Source: Grammothele lineata
Taxonomy: Eukaryota; Basidiomycota; Agaricomycetes; Polyporales; Polyporaceae
DNA: 64,000 nucleotides
Assembly (NCBI GenBank): GCA_002150815.3
Contig: NDFF03000373.1
Span: 40,824-104,823, forward strand
Direction: 5' to 3'
Shown here: piece by piece, positions 13,080-24,479 of the stretch
How positions within the stretch are numbered: position 1 is the first letter of the stretch
How the letters are laid out: each line of letters opens with the position of its first letter
Made by a program: the position numbers and the translations under genes
The notes under the pieces: model-generated
The model's input: only the letters and a program-made list of their open reading frames with translations
Database searches by the model: none
Told to the model about the DNA's origin: nothing

Positions 13080-15148
13080 ATGACTTCTGCGTCCTTCCTC
13101 ATCTACTCGGGCATCATGCCCCTCCTTAAGACGTACGTTCTCAATCCCTCAGTATCTCCATGTTCGTCTTGGAGCAATAACTCTCTTCAGGTACATCACG
13201 ATTGCTGCTGGGTATGCAGTGGCGAAGATGGACCTCTTTCCCCCAGCCGCAGCGCGCGGTGCATCTCAAGTGACCATGAACATGGCCCTCCCCGCGCTTC
13301 TCTTCGCCAATGTCGTCCCCGCATTCACGCCCTCAAACATCTCCGCCTTGGGTCCACTTTTCCTCATCGCTTTCACCTATCAAGCCATCGGGTTTATGTC
13401 GGGCTATATCATTCGTGAGATTTGCTACGTTCCTCGCGATTTTTGGCAAGGCATCATCGTTCTGTGCGGGATGAGCAATTGGGGTAACTTGCGTAAGTTT
13501 AGCGTCTTATGTGGTCGTGGTAGTGTAGCGTGCTAACGTACAGGTACAGCCACTGCTGTGGTCCTGTCCATAACGCAGCAGCCGCCATTTGATCCTTCAA
13601 CCGACGAGGCCTGTGCGTATTCCTACTCTTGTTCTACGGTTCTGACTTCTGGAGAAGATTTCTCACTCGTTCCTTCTCGCTGAATCCAGTGGGCGTCTCT
13701 TACGTGTCCATCTTCATCGTGGCCTACCACATCGTCTTCTGGATGCTCGGAGCCGCCCATTCGCTCTCATGGGACTACCGCCCAGGAGTCCCGCAAGGAG
13801 AGGCGGCGGAGCGCCGCGTGTCGTGGAAGGAGAAGCCCCTCGGTAGCCTCTTCGCGCGCTACATCCTGAAGCAGCCTGTCCCCAACTCCTTCGCTCTCCC
13901 CGCCCCCAGCTTGCACAAGGACGAGGAGGCACAGTCAATATCAGAGAAGAAGGGCAGCGTGGAGGTTTCGGAAGATTGCACGCTTGATAGGGCGGGCGAT
14001 GATGCGGGTCCTTCCGCCGTCTCGGATTCTATTGTGGCCGCACATCCAGACCCGGATGTTCAGCTCGCTCGCCGTACCTCGCGCCTCTCCACCACGACAG
14101 CGCCTTCGATCTTGCCCCTCGCGCACCGCCGGGGCTCTGTGTCTGCGAGCGGCGCGCCGGACACCCTTCCCCCACCGGTGCCCCCACCTACCCCCGCGCA
14201 CTCGACACGCGACCTGCCCGAGGAGGATGCGGACGCTAACAGCATCACCCCCACGCTGCACGGCGCGCGACGCATCGTGCGCGTGTTCCGCCCCCTCGCG
14301 GCCGTCATCACGCCAGTAACAATCACGCTCGCGATTTCGCTGCCCATCGCGCTCATTGCGCCGCTGAAGGCGCTCTTCGTCGACATCTCGGACCAGGGCG
14401 GGCCGGTCTACACAGGGCCAGACGGGCGCCCGCCGTTGGCGTTCATGATCGACACCGGTACGTGCCATTTCCTTTTTTCGGCTCCTGCATCCGGCAGTCA
14501 TTATTAACCAAAACCTGGTGTACAGGCTCGTTCTTGGGTGGTATTACTGTCCCGCTCGCACTGGTACTCCTCGGCGCGAGCTTTGCACGCATCCAGCTTC
14601 CGCGACCGCTCACCCGCCTTCCCCTCATGGCGATATTCCTTTCGACGATGGCGAAGATGGCTATACTTCCCGTCATCGGCGTATTCCTTGTTCAGGCGAT
14701 GACCAACGCCGGCTTTGTTGATCGTAAGGCGATAACACTGCGATTCGTTATGATGTTCCTGAGTGGGACACCCACGGCTGTGAAGTGAGTGTGCTTCGGC
14801 TGGTCGCTGGGAGAGCGCTATGTGCTAACTCTAGCACAATAGTCAACTCATTGTCGCATCACTGTATGCCCCAGATGGAAAGGTGGACACGCTCTCAGTA
14901 AGTTAACTCTGGCATAACACATCGAAAGAGACATGCTCATCTTTACAACTCCACAGGCATTTCTCTTCGTGCAATGTAAGTGGCAGGGCCATGGTCTCGA
15001 AAACTTGTTTAAGCTAACACCCCCACCCTAACAGATGCTTTCATGTTCATATCCTCTGCGTGAGTTTTCTGATCGAGTCTCCCTAAGAAATATCAGACTC
15101 AAATCATGACCCAGTGCTCTCACTGCCGTCGCACTTCTGCTGCTATAG
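13080..15148 (+). CDS. Auxin-efflux-carrier-like membrane transporter B
   Basis: Same Mem_trans family and same tandem locus as the gene at 9803. Exons 13080-13132, 13191-13492, 13550-13612, 13690-14457, 14526-14784, 14843-14897, 14957-14975, 15035-15059, 15115-15148 give 525 residues. Eight of the nine exons have the same length as in carrier A (53, 302, 63, 259, 55, 19, 25, 34); only exon 4 differs (768 against 618 bases), and the extra length is in the hydrophilic central loop, rich in Ser, Pro and Arg (for example HPDPDVQLARRTSRLS). Helical ends are strongly conserved between the copies. This is a tandem duplication with conserved membrane parts and a diverging cytosolic loop. Substrate unknown. 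Confidence 0.93.
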
Positions 15149-16439
15149 TGCAACATCAGCACTCCCTTACAGCTCATTATCCACATTCATAGAGCAAGTC
15201 GTGGATCACAAGCACCGCCGTAAGCGCACTGAAGGTCGCTACCCACTTGTCTCGCCAGAAACACTCTCCTCCGCAGTCTGTACGGCCCACACTCGCGTCA
15301 AACTACGACCTGTCCACGACTTCACGCGCATAGATGCCCATCTCGCCGTCGAATCACGGCTCATTCCACACACTTTACACCTTCTCGTACCCGGAACAAT
15401 CATCCTGTAGATAGAACCCCTACGCTTCGCTCACATGCTTACTTCCTCTTACCCACGGCCTCCCTTACTGTTTACTGTATCGCTAGATCCCACACCGACT
15501 GCGCTATTCGCCTGCTTTCGAGTCCGCAGCCACTCTCCTCTTCCACGCTTCATCACGCCGTAGATGCCTAGCACTGTCAGATATCGACATCCTTGCCGTT
15601 ACGCGTAAAATCTACAGCGCCCGCCGTCGTGCGCGGTTCTGATCGACGACCGTCAACAGCCGTCATGCGCGTGTCCCAAGTTCAGACCCACGTATTGGCG
15701 AACGCCCGCCGACTACTTCCAGCGGGGAGCCACCGTGGACGCCTCGCGCAGTACCGCGGGGGTGGTTTTCTCATCGCGCATGGAAGCCCGCCTGGAAGAT
15801 CCAGCGACCCTACGCGTACATAAGTGCTGTGCCCGCACGCCGCGCCACGCTGCCTTGGCCACGGGCTCGAGCTTCTCCTGTTCAAACGCTTGGCGGCCCG
15901 CGCGCCCTATCCGTCCTGGGATGGATACTCCTACGCTTACTCGCGCCTTGGCCGCGGACCCATTCCCAAGACCTCAAGACCCCAAGACTCTCAAGATCGG
16001 GACCGGGGAAATCTCACGCACACGCGAGGGCTACCCTCGCTCCGCGTGGCGCCTGCGCGTCCGAGTGGAGGTCGACGGCGCTGCAAGTGTGGGCGGGTCT
16101 TGGCTTGTATGCGCAGTATGGGAACGAAGCGCTACACGAGTGAGGCAGCCAAGGAGGCATTTAGACGTCCTGCGGGAACGTCGGGCGCTTTCGCGCCCTT
16201 CGGGCCTCGCAGGCCCTCGGGAGCGTGAGCACGAACGCCGCGCGCGGCCCCGAGGACGATGGGATTCGGGGACTCGAGAAACGCGCGGGTACGGGGTGGG
16301 TAGATGATCCTCGGTGCTGCGCAGAAACGCTGGGCGGCGACGATGGGAGAAGTGGTGTGACGCTCTCGCACGGGGTTATCCACCCACGGCGGTCGCACGC
16401 GATAAATCGCTAGGTTCGGAGCAAGCCCCTTGCTCCGGC
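15149..16439. other. Intergenic region downstream of carrier B
   Basis: No gene recognised. Several overlapping frames at 15.6-16.3 kb are GC-driven. Two adjacent perfect hairpins stand out: 16183-16198 (stem GGGCGC, loop TTTC) and 16202-16216 (stem GGGCCT, loop CGC). Confidence 0.5.
16183..16216. repeat. Two adjacent GC-rich hairpins
   Basis: GGGCGC-TTTC-GCGCCC at 16183-16198 is followed after three bases by GGGCCT-CGC-AGGCCC at 16202-16216. Both stems are perfect 6-bp inverted repeats in a GC-rich stretch between two converging units. Function unknown; chance is possible at this base composition. Confidence 0.6.
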
Positions 16440-16622
16440 TACTATCTTCCATCGTTGGTTGGGTACGCTCGCCACTGTAATGCGTCGCGTCGAGCCCGCC
16501 CTTGAACACAGCCTGACGCGCTGGGACGCGACGCGCTTCTTGGCTTGCTCGTACTTCTGACGCTTCTTGACACGCGGGTTCCGCGCGCTCTTGCTGCGAG
16601 AGGGCGTGAGCCCCTTGTATTG
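16440..16622 (-). pseudogene. Sas10/Utp3 C-terminal fragment, frameshifted
   Basis: The minus strand encodes KGLTPSRSKSARNPRVKKRQ followed by KYEQAKKRVASQR (about 16616-16518), the basic signature of the Sas10/Utp3 C-terminal domain of the small-subunit processome. The continuation AVFKGGLDATHYSGERT (about 16512-16462), also typical of this domain, lies in another frame. A further frame change seems to separate FTIQ from KGL at about 16620. After that the expected end of the protein is lost. No upstream Sas10 domain is seen. It is therefore a broken C-terminal scrap next to the 3' end of DPP3, not a working gene. Confidence 0.75.
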
Positions 16623-16889
16623 TGAACACTGACACAGGATGCGTCGGAGCAGTCGACTCCTAGAATTAGAAAGATGAGGCATACGAAAAGCGCACCGAAG
16701 AGACGGGTGGCGCCATTAGAGCCAGCCATCTCGAACGCGAGCTGTCGCGGACCACTGTGCGAAATCAGGAACTTCGAGCGACGTGAAAGAGCAGGATGTG
16801 GGCGTGTTGAGACTATGATACAGTACATTGCGACTCCGTCGAGTATTTTCTTCAACCACTGCTGCGCTGCGTCCTGGGCACGTCCACGC

Positions 16890-19800
16890 CTAGAGCTTGC
16901 GCTCGATGAAGCTCTCGATCGTGCCCGCAGGGCTGAGCGGGTACTCCTTGAGGACGACCTCCCCGTTCTCCACAAACGTATTCGGCTGCACGAACACCTT
17001 GCGGGGCTGCACGATGATCATCAGCATCCCTCCCTTCTCAACGCTGCAGGCCGTAAGCCCAGAAAACTCAAAGGCGACTCACCAATTTCTTCCTAAGCAC
17101 CAAATCCCTAACCTCCCCCTCCCACCCCGGAAGCGGGTCCGTCAAGCGCGTATAGAACTCACGCGCCCCGGCACCGTCCGCCGTGCTCTTCCGAACCTGG
17201 AGCTCGATGAGGAGCTTCCCCGCCGCGGCGCGGCCCTCGGAGAGCACCTTGGCGCGGTCGACGCGCACGTAGGCGTTGGAGAGCGTGCCGTCGGCGCTGC
17301 GGACTTCTTCGAGGCGGGCGATGCCGGAGCGGATGAGGTGTTGGGTGATGCCCATGCTGTGTGCGCGAGATGAGTGAGGATGAAGGTGGGAAGGGGGAGG
17401 GGAAGGGGGGATAGGAGGGGAGGGGGCGTACCGGGCCTGCATGTGCGCCTGGCCGTGCTTCTTGTTCACGGGGTCGTAGAACTCGAGGGCGCGGATACCT
17501 GCGCGGGCCATGAAGAGGAAGGTGACGTATTGAAGGTCCTCGATGTCTTGTTTTTCTGTGAACTGAAGCGCAAGTCAGCCTTCTGAGGAAGACGGACAGT
17601 CAATGGAGCGCACCCCGAAGAGCTTGAGGATCTCGAGGTTGCTAACGACTGAATCGCGTCTAGTCAGTCTGTGTGTTAACACGGGAAGAAGTGACTGGAC
17701 GCACGATAGAGCGCCACGGTCTCCGCCCTGCACTCCTCCATCGACGACGACACCTCCCCAAGCACCGAATCCGACGTCTGCCCGGGCTTATACCACGACG
17801 TCCTACCCAGGAACCAATCAGCCCCCCTCCCCCCTAAGCTCACAAAACGCGCATGCACGCCAGCGCGCGACACTCACACAGGCTTCCCAGTGAGAGGGTT
17901 AATGACCTTCTCGGGGTCAAAGTTCTTCGTCCCGTCCGCGTTCTCCTTGAAGAGCTTCCCGCTGCCGTGCCCGAGCAGCTCGTGGTTCGCGACCTGGACC
18001 TCGAAGGATTTCGAGTCCCACTTGTTGTAGAGCGCCACGTCGTCGGGGTGGATGAACGTCAGCTCTTCGTCTGTTGTAGGGGTGTTAGTCTCGGGAGTGG
18101 GGAATTGGGGAGGCGGGGCGTACTGGGTGCTTTTGCTGCGAGGATGTTCTGGCGTGCTGGGTAAGTATTTGGTTGCGACGGAGAGCGCCACCGCGACTTA
18201 CAGCCAAAGAGACGTTCTTGAAGCCCACGGACTCCCGGATCTCGTAGTAGTTCGGGATCTAGCGCGACGTGAGTCTCTTCTCCAACACCGACCCCACGAG
18301 CACGCTTACGTTGATACCAGCAGGGATACCTACCACCCAACATCAGCTACGCTCATATAGTAGCACATCACGACAGACAGCCAACTCACCTCCCGTCGCG
18401 AACGTCAACACCTCCAGCGCCGTAAAGTCCGGCTTGCGGAACACGTCCACCTCAAAGTCCTTGCCCCACGGGAGCGTCTTGAGGTGCTCGGGCGCGTCGC
18501 TCACCATCTTCTCGTACCGCGCGCTCAGCGCTTTGTCGACGATCGCGGTGAATCCTGCGCTTTGACGTCAGCACTCGCTCTTCGAGAGGGGATAGAGGGT
18601 TGTGTGGAAGGGAGGAAGGGAGGAAGGACGCACCCTCCCACTCGGCGCGCCCGCCGTACGGGTCCATGTACGTCTCGACGAAGCCGATGTAGCTCTCGAC
18701 GACGGGGCCGACGTCCTTCACCCAGTGCTCGGAGCCCTTCTTGTGCGCATCGATGGAGCCGGTCGTGAAGCTAGGGAAGGGGGGAGGGGGAGGGAGGGGG
18801 CTATGAGGCGAGGGAGGCTGCGCTCGAGGGTGGATACGCTTACGACTCGATGTATCCGTCGAGCATCGCGGCTTGGTGCTCGCCCGATGCGTACTTCTTC
18901 GCCTACGAGCGCACAAGCATGTTTGAGGTCCCTCGTCTCGCGAATACGCCAGGAAAAGAGCACACGCACCTCAGTCAGGGCAGTGGCGGCCTTCTGCATC
19001 GCGTCCGCAAAGTCCCCATACTGTACGGACAGCGTCGCGTGCCTCTCTGCGATCTTGATCTCGTGTTGAGTAGTGGCTTTGGCCTCCGCGGAGGCGACGA
19101 GTAGCGTGAACTTGTTCGGGCTCTCCTTCCGCACCCTACGTCCACCCTCAATGAGCACTTCCTCTCATCGGACTGTCCCCAAGCTCGCGCCCGTGCTGAC
19201 ACCAGAGAAAGAAGCACTCACCGCGTGTTCAAAACCGAAACGTCCATCTTCTCCGCCGCCGCCTGGATCGCCGCGACCTCCTCGTCCGTCACCGGCTCCC
19301 CCAGATAATAGTTCGAGACGTGCCCGAGCGAGCGCTTGCCGAGCGAGTTGGCCGCCTCGGGCTCGAGCGCGTAGATGTGCGCCTTGAGCTCGTCCCAGAG
19401 CGGGGCGGCGTTCGCGGCGGAGGCGGAGGCGGCGACGACCGCGCCGAACTTGTCGCAGGGGACGCGCGGGACGACCTTGGTGTACCCGAAGGATTTGTAG
19501 TTCGCGAGGTTGCTTAGGACCTGGGCGAGAGAGGCGGACGGCTCAGCGCTGTCGTGTCCGAGTGCTCCGCCGCGCAGGGAATGGGGAGAGGAGAGCACGA
19601 AAGGAGAGACGCACCTGCGCAGAATATTGCAACAAGTCCTCCCATTCAGCATCGGACAGCCCAGCTTTCTTCTGGAGCGCGGCGAGGTCTGCGAGCTTCC
19701 CGCCGTCGCTGAAAGTCGCGATAATGAGGTCGTAGAGCTTGTCCGCGTAAGGCGTAGCCTGGCCGAGGATGACGCGTGCCCCGGCCCAGGACGCGGCGCC

Positions 19801-19986
19801 GACGTAGTGCGCGTAGAGCTTCTCCTTCGAGCTGCGCGCATGGTTAGGAAGGGCATGGTAGAAGTGGTAGGAAAGTACAGCGAGAGGAGCGTACCTCAGT
19901 TGCGCGAAAGAGTTGGCGACCGAGAGGCTGCAGTAGGGCGCGGCGCGGTCGGCGAGGAAGAGCTCGGCGGCTGCGAACTTGGGCAT
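16890..19986 (-). CDS. DPP3: Dipeptidyl peptidase III (M49 zinc metallopeptidase)
   Basis: Cytosolic zinc exopeptidase that removes dipeptides from the N-terminus of short peptides. Both M49 signatures are present: HELLGH (zinc ligands, about 17.97 kb) and EECRAE (about 17.72 kb). Sixteen exons from the 5' end: 19986-19895, 19831-19615, 19520-19222, 19135-18970, 18902-18844, 18770-18634, 18554-18390, 18329-18310, 18258-18202, 18148-18124, 18070-17878, 17802-17705, 17648-17614, 17562-17432, 17356-17083, 17036-16890. They total 2115 bases, 704 residues, the usual size, ending SFIERKL. Start chosen at [10 protein letters not shown], where family similarity begins. The frame stays open upstream to ATGs at 20169 and 20238 with an Arg-rich, acid-free leader (see findings). 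Two decayed copies lie at 26.3-27.9 and 36.3-36.9 kb. Confidence 0.96.
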
Positions 19987-22900
19987 CGTGCTTGCGAACG
20001 ATCTGGTCTGCTGAGTCCGGATACGTGTCGATGTGCAGGACGCAGGGGGAGAGCGTCGAGGGTGGATGCGAGTGAGTGGGGCTCTAGAGAGCAGAGGGAG
20101 TTTGGAGGCTAAGGGAGTGAAGCATGGAGAACCTTGGAGGGCCCGGGGGCGGAGCGTGGATAATCTCATCCACAATCGTCGATGGAATCGCAGCCTCGCG
20201 GTCGACGCTGTCCGGACCACGATGAGCACCCCATTCACTCGACGTCACATGGCCTCTTTCGGAGCTCGCGTGGCCGGGCGATGGCGAGCGCTGGCATGTG
20301 CTTGCACTTTGCTCGCCTTGTCTTCCTGCTCAGAAGCTAAAAATCCGCCGCGATTCCGCGAGCTTCGAACTGAATGGATGGGTAAGTGGATGTGTAGTTT
20401 CGTAGTTGCCTTTGTTTCTTGAACGTTCTTTCATATTTAGAACATCGACGCATTGCTGTCAGCAACTCACTTTCACCTGAACTTCGTTGTGTCGCATGTC
20501 TGTGCGACCCACGCGCCGCTCATATTGTCAGGACGATTTGATTGACGGTGTTCGGGCGAAGTCTTCGACTGTTTCAAGTCTTGCGCGCCCGCGAATCTTC
20601 ACAGGAGGTTCTCGCGTACACACTACTCGACAGCCTGAGAAGGCGTCGTCGGTGTTCTATTGACATCTGCGCAACATCTGCGTGTAGTATCAAGCGTAGT
20701 ACAGTCAACTCCCTCGTAATGATTCCCTTATAAGGTATACCCCTCGGTACGAGCCGGTATCTGTTTTCCCCCTCAAATAAAGCGAAGGCCATAGGACAAT
20801 AGTAGGTCTCGCCGATGAGTTCTCCTATGTGGCGGTCAAAATCCGGATGGGCCAAGTGACCTTATAGCCTATCACAGGGTGAGCGCCATCGGATGGGGTA
20901 TACTTTGTGAGGGAGTTGACTGTGTTCCCAAGGTTCGTGCTTCTTCGAGTCCGGCGCCGTTGCTAACACGTCAACACAAGGTGAAGCCGGCAGCTGGAAT
21001 GCATCGACGTTGCTTCTTCTTCCTCAATCAATGGGCCAGTGGCTCTACTGAGGTGCTCTCCAGTACGTACCGCTCGTCGTGAACGATTCCGGCGCGCGCC
21101 GTCTTCCTCGTCTCCAAGGGCGGCATACATACCGAGGCGCGGGCCTGCCTCTGAGCAACAGCTGCAGCGATCCGCTCGTCATCGGAACACCATCGGATGC
21201 GATGCTGTATACCATGCTCCTCTGTCGCGTCGTCGGGCAAGGCAATAACCTGAACGGCGAACGAGGCTTGATCCCTAGTCAGCGAAGCCCGTGAAACGCA
21301 TGAATGGTCGGAGGCCTCACGTCTATCAGCCTTTACTCGTAAAGTTTCCCATTACTGTCCTGGCTTCAGCACGCTGCTAACCTACTGCTTGATGATGTTA
21401 AAAGATCTTCCTTTGCGTTACATCCCGCGCGCATTTTAGCACACCTGCCACGGCGGACGGCGCGTGCCTGCGCAACAAGCGTCCGATGTCCTTGATCCAG
21501 TTCGCGTGAAAGTTGAACATCTGTCGACAGGCGGTGCTCGAGGATAATCGCGCTCAAGTCGAGATATATACAAGCTTTGTAAGAGTAGGATCAGCGTTTG
21601 AATTCGCTGAAAAAGACATTGTGAGTGATTTAATTGGCGCGGAAGGCTGAGAGTCCGTACCCTAGCCTTGTGTCATGAGAGTTCTAATCAGATTCCTTCA
21701 CGGCCGGCGTTTTCTCACGGGTACACGGGTACTTGCTCAAGGGTACCGGGTCTGACGGCGGCATGACGAACTGCCCGGTGCCAACATGTTAGGTCATACA
21801 ACGGCAAACGATACTCGAGATCAGCGCCCGGTTCGCGTGTCGGATAGAACGGCGGCTCGCAATCACTTTGTTCAGACAATCAAAAGACGAAGAATGGTTC
21901 AAATAAATGTATTACTGCTAAACGATAGTACCAGCACAATTAGGACTAACAACTGTAGTACAGTCTACACAGTATACTAAATCGACAACAATCCAATACT
22001 TTTCCCACCCCGGAACACTAGAACTAGCGGGCGAACGACACAAGTCACTAGTACATGGCAGTCTGAACGTACACTTTCCGCCGGTTGGGATACACTGGTA
22101 CAGCGCGTGGTTGGCTTAGCGACAATTGTGCTGTGGATATTCGGAACAAATCATAGGGGGAAAGACACGGGAGGTGTGAGACACAGCTCGACTGGGGGAG
22201 GGGCATCGAACACGGGAACTAGTGGAGCACTTACCCAACGTCAGACTGATATTCTGCTAACTCCAGCGCCGCTGCCAGTGAACTAGCCTGCATACGAAAA
22301 TGATAGAACGGAGAAGTAGGAGGGTAGATACGGATAGGGACAACAGCAGAAAAAACGTACCTTGTCCAAATGCGTTGTCGGGACAGACTCAGAAAGGAGA
22401 GAGGAAGAGAGATCAACGGAGGGATGAGGAAGACAAGTCCGGGGAGTTTTGGACGAGCTGTCCTCCCGTTGAAGCTCCGCCTGATGAACCAAACATTGCG
22501 CAACTGCGGCAGCCTCGGCATACCGACGCGGTGGCTGGACATTTTGTTTTCGATTGAAATAGACGCCCCGGGAGAGACGTGAGGGGCACCTCACTTGTCC
22601 CGCGATGGAGTTGTGGTGGGCCTCAAGCCTCCGGCAGGCTCATCAGCTTACAGCGGCCTGACGCTATCCGGACGGGGCGGCCTGGCGGCAACCAGGAGGA
22701 GATCCCGCCTACCCAGCCGATCATGACAGGACCGGCCCGGCTTCTCGCCACCCCGAGAAAGTTTGGCGGTGTATATACAATCCAATGCCAATGCCGTGTG
22801 TATCTATAGTTTGGATGAGGTCGACGTCCTGCGCCCGGAGCTTAGGGTTTTACCTAAGTGAACGTATAGATGTATACTGTCTAGTACTACGTCAACTTTG

Positions 22901-24479
22901 CATTGAGCGAAAACTAATTGCGAAGGAACGCGCGTACTTACGGTAGAGTCACCCACCAGATCAGCTACGCCGCGAGATCGACCCAATCCCAGCCGTCCAG
23001 GGATAGGGATACCAGGAACTGGAAAAAGTTAGAGACATAGGGCCTGGGCTGCAGACCATCTCGTCTTTCCGCTTCGCATCAGACAACTTCTAGAGTAGTC
23101 TACGAGCTTCCACCGGCGGCTGCTGCCAACGGCAGGGTCTGAGAGCTTGTCTATTCAGGGCATAAGATGAAGTGTACCTTCGCCTAGGATGCGGTGATAG
23201 TGTGCAACGTGTCTTATTGGATGGTGCTTGATCATCGGGGGCCCTCAATGGAGCGGATGACTTGGAGCGAGGCTGGCAGGAAGTCGATTGGCGCTGCTGG
23301 GCAGTGAACGCAGTAAGTTTGGTATGAAGGGAAGCTGTGCGCAATGAGAATGGAGTACGTACAGCATGATCGGAATTTGAATTATCTAACAGGAGGAGGG
23401 GGAGAGGGAGGAACGAGGACGAAGCAGCGAAGGAGGCCGGAACTCGGGACGGGACAAAAAGCGCTTGTCGTATGGACCATCTCCTCTTCGGGCCGCCATC
23501 CCCTGGCTTCTACGCTCAGTGCATAGTACACCCGGGCCTCAACGGCACCATGCATCGCCTCGCCATCTTCTGTTTCTTCCTCATCCCAAGTTATACTATG
23601 CGGTCCATATCAGCGCGACCCGACCCATACATCCCGCATTTAGCTAATCAAGCAAAGAATAGCCACACCGAACTGAGCCATGGAATCATGGTAGCATTTG
23701 AACACATTGTATGCTAGTGCTGTGGTATTTTTGAAATGGCTTTCCAACATTCATTGTATGTTTTCAAGTAGTTTTGAAATGCCTTTCCGGTACCCTTGTG
23801 ACTGTTGAGCAAGAAATCTTGCCGTGGTCGCTGAGAACACTGAAGTCAACGGCCATTAATAATTCTCAAACATTGCACCTTATTCAAAATGGCGCTGTGG
23901 GGGTCTAATTAGCAGCGCTTTGGCCTGCTCGGTACTGACGCCGAAATTTGATTAATATCCGCCTTCTAGAAAGACTCGCCTTATCATCATATAGGCGGAA
24001 CTTGGGCCAGTCCACACAATATCCTAAGCACAAGGGAACCCGTATACGATTAGCACCGGCCGTACCACAACAAAGAAAGGACTACGGAAGTACTAGTCAC
24101 TACAGCTTCATAAAAGAGACCCTGTGGTACTAATATTGAGAGGCCACAGGACTGGTGGATACGAAGGTAAGGAGTACCACAACGTGTGCTTGGGGTGGGG
24201 TGAAGAGAATCCAAAAGGGCGATCGACGACTGTCACCCGCCGTAAGCTCAAGGTTCAAGCTCAGGGTTCACTGGGATCAGCCACGCACACTGGAAGGCGG
24301 GACCACCAGGCCACCGACAGCAGTTGGCTGCTTGGCCGGCTTATAAGGAGCTTGGCAGCCAGCTTGTCGTTTGCAGCGATCTATCAGTGTGCTGCTCCTC
24401 CCCAAGCTGCTCCCGGGCCTCCCCAAGCTGCTCCCGGGCCTTCTGAGTACCTCGACCTCGAACTTGCCTAGCACCCACC
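19987..24479. other. 4.5-kb region between DPP3 and the first F-box-like gene
   Basis: No recognised gene. The first 250 bases are the DPP3 leader. The minus strand at about 22.0-23.35 kb has exon-like islands with good splice signals: FPGIPIPGRLGLGRSRG then VADLVGDST between ttccag and gtaagt (about 22.94-23.01 kb), and ASSLAAALELAEYQSDVG between atgcag and gtaagt (about 22.24-22.29 kb). They do not join in one phase as read. A minus-strand ORF at 20574-20855 and one at 21028-21240 are unassigned. A 21-base unit is repeated twice in tandem at 24397-24438, just upstream of the F-box-like start. Confidence 0.45.
24397..24438 (+). repeat. 21-bp tandem duplication in the promoter of the first F-box-like gene
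   Basis: Two identical 21-base units (24397-24417 and 24418-24438), each containing ccaagctgctcccggg, lie 42 bases before the ATG at 24480, so they fall in the leader or core promoter. Confidence 0.85.

Noticed and set aside
16442..16732. Possible small secreted protein starting MAGSNGATRLFGALF on the minus strand
   Set aside because: It has a hydrophobic start, but the rest is Arg-rich and overlaps the Sas10 relic in another frame, so it is more likely accidental.
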